Of a stretch of 15,690 nt of DNA, positions 13,358 to 15,690 are shown piece by piece. The notes beneath the pieces are model-generated. The model did no database searches, had not been told where the DNA came from, and was given only the letters and a program-made list of their open reading frames with translations. The translations under genes and the position numbers were made by a program. This DNA comes from Chloroflexota bacterium. GTDB taxonomy: Bacteria > Chloroflexota > Dehalococcoidia > Lucifugimonadales > Australimonadaceae. The stretch spans positions 1 to 15,690 of the forward strand of contig JACZSI010000024.1 in assembly GCA_022574265.1 (NCBI GenBank), in the 5' to 3' direction. Within the stretch, counting starts at the first letter, position 1. Every line of letters starts with the position of its first letter.

Positions 13358-14748
13358 GTGGAGCTGCTCGATTCGCTAGCCGATGGCTCGACCATGGAGC
13401 CGCCGTGAGGAACAACGGCTGCGACGTTGAACGAAGTGTTCAATAGGACGGGCACTCCGGTGAGCGTGCCGAACCGCTCGATGAGCTGATGGTACAACGG
13501 ATTCGTTTCTCGCTGGACGGTCTGGAGTCGGGCGGTGCCCATGTGCGACACGGCGGGAATGATCGCTTGCTTCTCTGGCTTCACCGGGACGACGAGCAGC
13601 ATGAAGCGGGCGGGGTAGCGGGCCTCGGGACCAGGCATCTCGAAATAATCGTCCGCTGCCTCCTCGGTGACGGACGGTGCGAACGGCCGGAATGGCTCGC
13701 GAAACTTGATCTTGACGTTGACGAGATCCTTGGTCTCCGGACGACGCGGGTCGGCGAGGATACTGCGATTGCCCAGCGCCCGAGGACCAAACTCAAACCG
13801 GCCCTGGAACCAACCGATCGTGCCGCCGCCGGCCACACGGCTTGCGGTCCAATCGACGAGCTCGTCGTCGGTCTCCGCCCATTGCGCTACAAGCCCCGCC
13901 TCGTCGAGCGCGGTACGGACCTCGTCCTCCGAGTACTCCGCGCCCCAAAGGGCGTGGTCCATGACGAACTTGCGCTCATGGCCAAGGGTCTGGCACCAGG
14001 CGAACAGCGCCGCACCGACGGCTCCTCCGCCGTCGCCGGCGCTCGGCTGGACGTAGAGCCCATCGAACCCCGCCTCTCGGACGATGCGGCCGTTCGCCAC
14101 GGAGTTGAGACCTACGCCGCCGGCGATGCAGAGGTTGTTCGAGCCGGTCTCTTCCCGGGCCTTGCGTGCGATGCCCAGGATGAGCTCTTCCGTGACCTGC
14201 TGGATGCTGGCGGCGACGTCCGCGAAGTACTGGTTCTCCTCGCACCGCTCGTCGTAATCGGCCGGCCGGTCTCCGTAGTAGCTCGGGTACCCCGATGATT
14301 GCGTGAAAAACGGTCTTTCCGGTGGACGTGGTGGTCCGAACAATCCGAGGAATTTCTTGGTGTAGGGAACCTTGGTGCCATGGACGAAGGCGAAATAGCT
14401 GGGGTCCAGCCAGAACGAGCCGTCGTCGAACACGCGCATCACCTGACGCACGCGGTCGACGTAGCGCGGCTCTCCATACGGCGCCATGCCCATGACTTTG
14501 TACTCGCCCTCGTTGACCTCGAACCCTAGGTGCGCGGTGAAGGTGCTGTACAGGAGCCCCAGCGAATGCGGGAACCGCATCTCCCTCGAAAGCTCGATGT
14601 GGTTTCCCTTCCCGTGGCCGATAGTCGCGGTTGCCCACTCGCCGACGCCGTCCAGCGTGATGATCGCCGCCTCGTCGAAGGGTGAGCAGAAGAAGGCGCT
14701 CGCGGCGTGGGAAAGATGATGCTCGGCGAAGAGGATCCGGTCTACCAA
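13354..14748 (-). CDS. NodU/CmcH-type carbamoyltransferase, cut at both ends (possible pseudogene)
   Basis: 464 readable residues against about 560-600 for the family, which transfers carbamoyl from carbamoyl phosphate to sugars or antibiotics through a carbamoyl-adenylate. Retained are the metal-binding EHHLSHAASAF (H10, H14) and TLDGVGEW (D33), FPHSLGLLYSTFTAHLGF, NEGEYKVMGMAPYG, CIAGGVGLNSVANG (207-220), SAGDGGGAVGAA (236-247, D239), and the C-terminal YrdC-like domain with FGPRALGNRSILADPR and FREPFRPFAPSV. The H10/H14/D33 spacing matches TobZ H114/H118/D137 as I recall it, so about 104 N-terminal residues are missing. The frame opens only to 14769, after an in-frame TAG at 14772-14770, with no ATG. 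After LLNTSFN the expected GEPIV-type ending is replaced by 23 unrelated residues. The stop overlaps the next start as GTGA. Confidence 0.8.
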   Translation of the reverse strand: MVDRILFAEHHLSHAASAFFCSPFDEAAIITLDGVGEWATATIGHGKGNHIELSREMRFPHSLGLLYSTFTAHLGFEVNEGEYKVMGMAPYGEPRYVDRVRQVMRVFDDGSFWLDPSYFAFVHGTKVPYTKKFLGLFGPPRPPERPFFTQSSGYPSYYGDRPADYDERCEENQYFADVAASIQQVTEELILGIARKAREETGSNNLCIAGGVGLNSVANGRIVREAGFDGLYVQPSAGDGGGAVGAALFAWCQTLGHERKFVMDHALWGAEYSEDEVRTALDEAGLVAQWAETDDELVDWTASRVAGGGTIGWFQGRFEFGPRALGNRSILADPRRPETKDLVNVKIKFREPFRPFAPSVTEEAADDYFEMPGPEARYPARFMLLVVPVKPEKQAIIPAVSHMGTARLQTVQRETNPLYHQLIERFGTLTGVPVLLNTSFNVAAVVPHGGSMVEPSASESSSST

Positions 14749-14756
14749 AGATTTGG

Positions 14757-14864
14757 CTACGTAATTGTTCTATTGATGAACCTCAGCCAGGCTATTACCA
14801 ACGAGCACCAAGGCGGGGCACCCGTTGATCCAGACGATTTTAGCCAATCATGATAGGATTAGCA
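14757..14864. other. Composition junction between GC-rich and AT-rich sequence
   Basis: Between the end of recognisable carbamoyltransferase code and the next gene, composition drops from GC-rich to AT-rich. The first 70 bases are mixed and hold no convincing gene on either strand. I see no inverted repeats, target-site duplication or tRNA that would mark an element end. Confidence 0.6.
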
Positions 14865-15125
14865 ATGGACCTCACAAAACACGCTCGAGTATGCTTACAA
14901 CAACGAGCTATACCACAATCAGCGCTTGAATTGGTTTCTCGCTATGGCACACGCGTGAAAAAACCCGGGGGAGCAACTGAAATGTTTATTAAAAATAAAT
15001 TGGTTGGGGACTTGATCTGTCAAAAGAAAAGAGAAATCCATGAGCTTGAACAAGCACGGAACATTGCGGTTTTGGTGTCTGATGATGAGCCGAATCTATT
15101 AATAACCGCATATCATAAGATATGA
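14865..15125 (+). CDS. DUF4258-like small protein
   Basis: An 86-residue protein. Its opening, TKHARVCLQQRAIPQSALELVSRYGTRV, follows the pattern of DUF4258-type proteins (xxHAxxRxxQRxI...LELVxxYG), here with Cys in place of the first Arg. The middle is basic (KNKLVGDLICQKKREIHELEQ) and the end is a strand pair, NIAVLVSDDEPNLLITAYHKI, with a terminal His. Proteins of this group have a RelE/BrnT-like compact fold and some behave as toxins, but no function is established for this type. ATG 14865 has AGGA at 14855-14858, 6 bases before it; ATG 14850 is in frame but has no such site. The gene is AT-rich unlike everything before 14750, and its stop overlaps the next ORF as ATGA. Confidence 0.65.
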   Translation: MDLTKHARVCLQQRAIPQSALELVSRYGTRVKKPGGATEMFIKNKLVGDLICQKKREIHELEQARNIAVLVSDDEPNLLITAYHKI

Positions 15126-15289
15126 TTGATACTGAAAAAGAACCACAACCGTTTCATAATCCTCATTGGATGCATGTGCTTCATAATGTTAGGAGGGATA
15201 TACGTCCAGTAGTATTATTCCTGCAAGACCTTGCGATAACGGCCCTACTCCAACGGGAAATTACTTTTCTACTTAGAATTTTCAGTTAA
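15122..15289 (+). CDS. 55-residue ORF coupled to the DUF4258-like gene
   Basis: ATG 15122 overlaps the preceding TGA as ATGA and the frame runs 55 codons to TAA 15287-15289. The product starts polar (MIDTEKEPQPFHNPHWMHVL) and continues with HNVRRDIRPVVLFLQDLAITALLQREITFLLRIF, a long amphipathic to hydrophobic helix. I recognise no family. Coupling, tight packing and a start on the same strand favour a real gene; the short length and composition leave room for chance. If the upstream protein is a toxin, a partner is possible, but nothing in the sequence shows it. Confidence 0.4.
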   Translation: MIDTEKEPQPFHNPHWMHVLHNVRRDIRPVVLFLQDLAITALLQREITFLLRIFS

Positions 15290-15309
15290 ATCAAAAGAGT
15301 TTTAAGAAA

Positions 15310-15690
15310 ATGGGATCTCCAACACCACTTCAATCGATTAAAGAAAAGCTAAATTCTTTTGACAGTGAACTCCCAACCCCCAGTATGCGCTCAATTAAGA
15401 TGTTCATAGGCTCACATTGGGATCTTAGGGACATAATTGAATCTGGGCAAAATGGCCAGATGGAAGAAGCTAGGACTTTGAGAAAAACATACGTCCGTCG
15501 ATTTCTGGAGGTTGTTCCAGATTTGCCAGCATTTCATGAAGTCCATTGGTTTGATGTCCTAGTTTGTTTCAAACTCATGAGTGATGATTTAGAAGAACTA
15601 TTCGCTGACCATCCTCAATTGAAAGAGAATTACAAGCAATTCAACGATACTTATTTTGAGTGCGAATATCACAGGATGGTAGAACAACGG
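15310..15690 (+). CDS. Unknown protein, 3' end outside the window
   Basis: ATG 15310 opens a frame of 127 codons that is still open at the last base. The product starts MGSPTPLQSIKEKLNSF and is rich in acidic and aromatic residues, for example MFIGSHWDLRDIIESG, RKTYVRRFLEVVPDLPAFHEVHWFDVLVCFKLMSDDLEELFADHP and NYKQFNDTYFECEYHRM. It looks like a soluble helical protein with no signal peptide or membrane segment so far. The frame is closed by TAG at 15274-15276 upstream and there is no alternative start in between. It lies 20 bases after the 55-residue ORF and shares its AT-rich codon use, so the three genes may be one operon. No family recognised. Confidence 0.6.
   Translation, partial: MGSPTPLQSIKEKLNSFDSELPTPSMRSIKMFIGSHWDLRDIIESGQNGQMEEARTLRKTYVRRFLEVVPDLPAFHEVHWFDVLVCFKLMSDDLEELFADHPQLKENYKQFNDTYFECEYHRMVEQR

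Noticed and set aside
13334..13411. Plus-strand reading with VELLDSLADGS as a second hicA fragment
   Set aside because: Only the short ELLD stretch resembles the HicA end; no GSH or VPR motif occurs upstream.
13489..14298. Plus-strand frame of 269 codons inside the carbamoyltransferase
   Set aside because: No recognisable motif; the minus strand has a well-conserved family sequence over the same span.
14825..14854. TTGATC and CATGAT as a promoter for the AT-rich block
   Set aside because: The implied start site at about 14861 would exclude the AGGA ribosome site of the next gene, so the two readings conflict.

Overview
This is a high-GC bacterial chromosome fragment. The gene families, the SEC-C/HPxxCTCxxC mini-protein, a mycothiol-enzyme-like DinB protein and a GTAGGGGCG-type palindromic repeat suggest Chloroflexota, but an actinobacterial-type lineage cannot be excluded from sequence alone. 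Base composition falls into three zones: very GC-rich from 1 to about 10450, clearly less GC-rich from about 10500 to 14750, and AT-rich from about 14830 to the end.

Zone 1, left part (1-3943): the 3' end of a TauE/SafE-type permease; an amidohydrolase of the N-acyl-D-amino-acid deacylase class followed by a RidA-family protein (likely one unit for N-acylated or D-amino acid breakdown with removal of reactive enamines); and, convergent with them, folD followed by a DinB/mycothiol-type metal-binding protein joined by an ATGA overlap. The 3' end of the RidA gene, stop codon included, is present in three tandem copies.

Zone 1, right part (4049-10452): a block for cofactor and phosphopantetheine metabolism. 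A 62-residue SEC-C zinc protein, acpS, and a bifunctional NAD(P)HX repair enzyme (nnr) are followed, after a double-hairpin repeat, by coaX, coaBC and a small membrane-anchored unknown. CoaX and CoaBC cover pantothenate phosphorylation and the next two CoA steps; AcpS spends CoA to load acyl carrier protein; Nnr repairs damaged NAD(P)H. Then comes a hicB antitoxin gene followed by hicA interrupted by an in-frame TAA, and a convergent MFS exporter whose stop lies in the same CTAG tetramer as the hicA stop.

Zone 2 (10675-14748): genes of a surface-polysaccharide type: a membrane-anchored SGNH hydrolase, an O-antigen ligase/polymerase-like membrane protein and a carbamoyltransferase that appears cut at both ends.

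Zone 3 (14865-15690): a closely packed AT-rich set: a DUF4258-like 86-residue protein, a 55-residue ORF coupled to it by an ATGA overlap, and an unknown gene running off the window. Composition changes within about 80 bases, next to the point where the carbamoyltransferase loses its N-terminus, so this end is either transferred DNA or an assembly join.

The best second-look items are the broken hicA, the double-hairpin repeat, the truncated carbamoyltransferase at a composition break, and near-leaderless promoters at coaX and the MFS gene. I found no RNA gene, CRISPR array or insertion sequence, and no convincing new multi-gene system.
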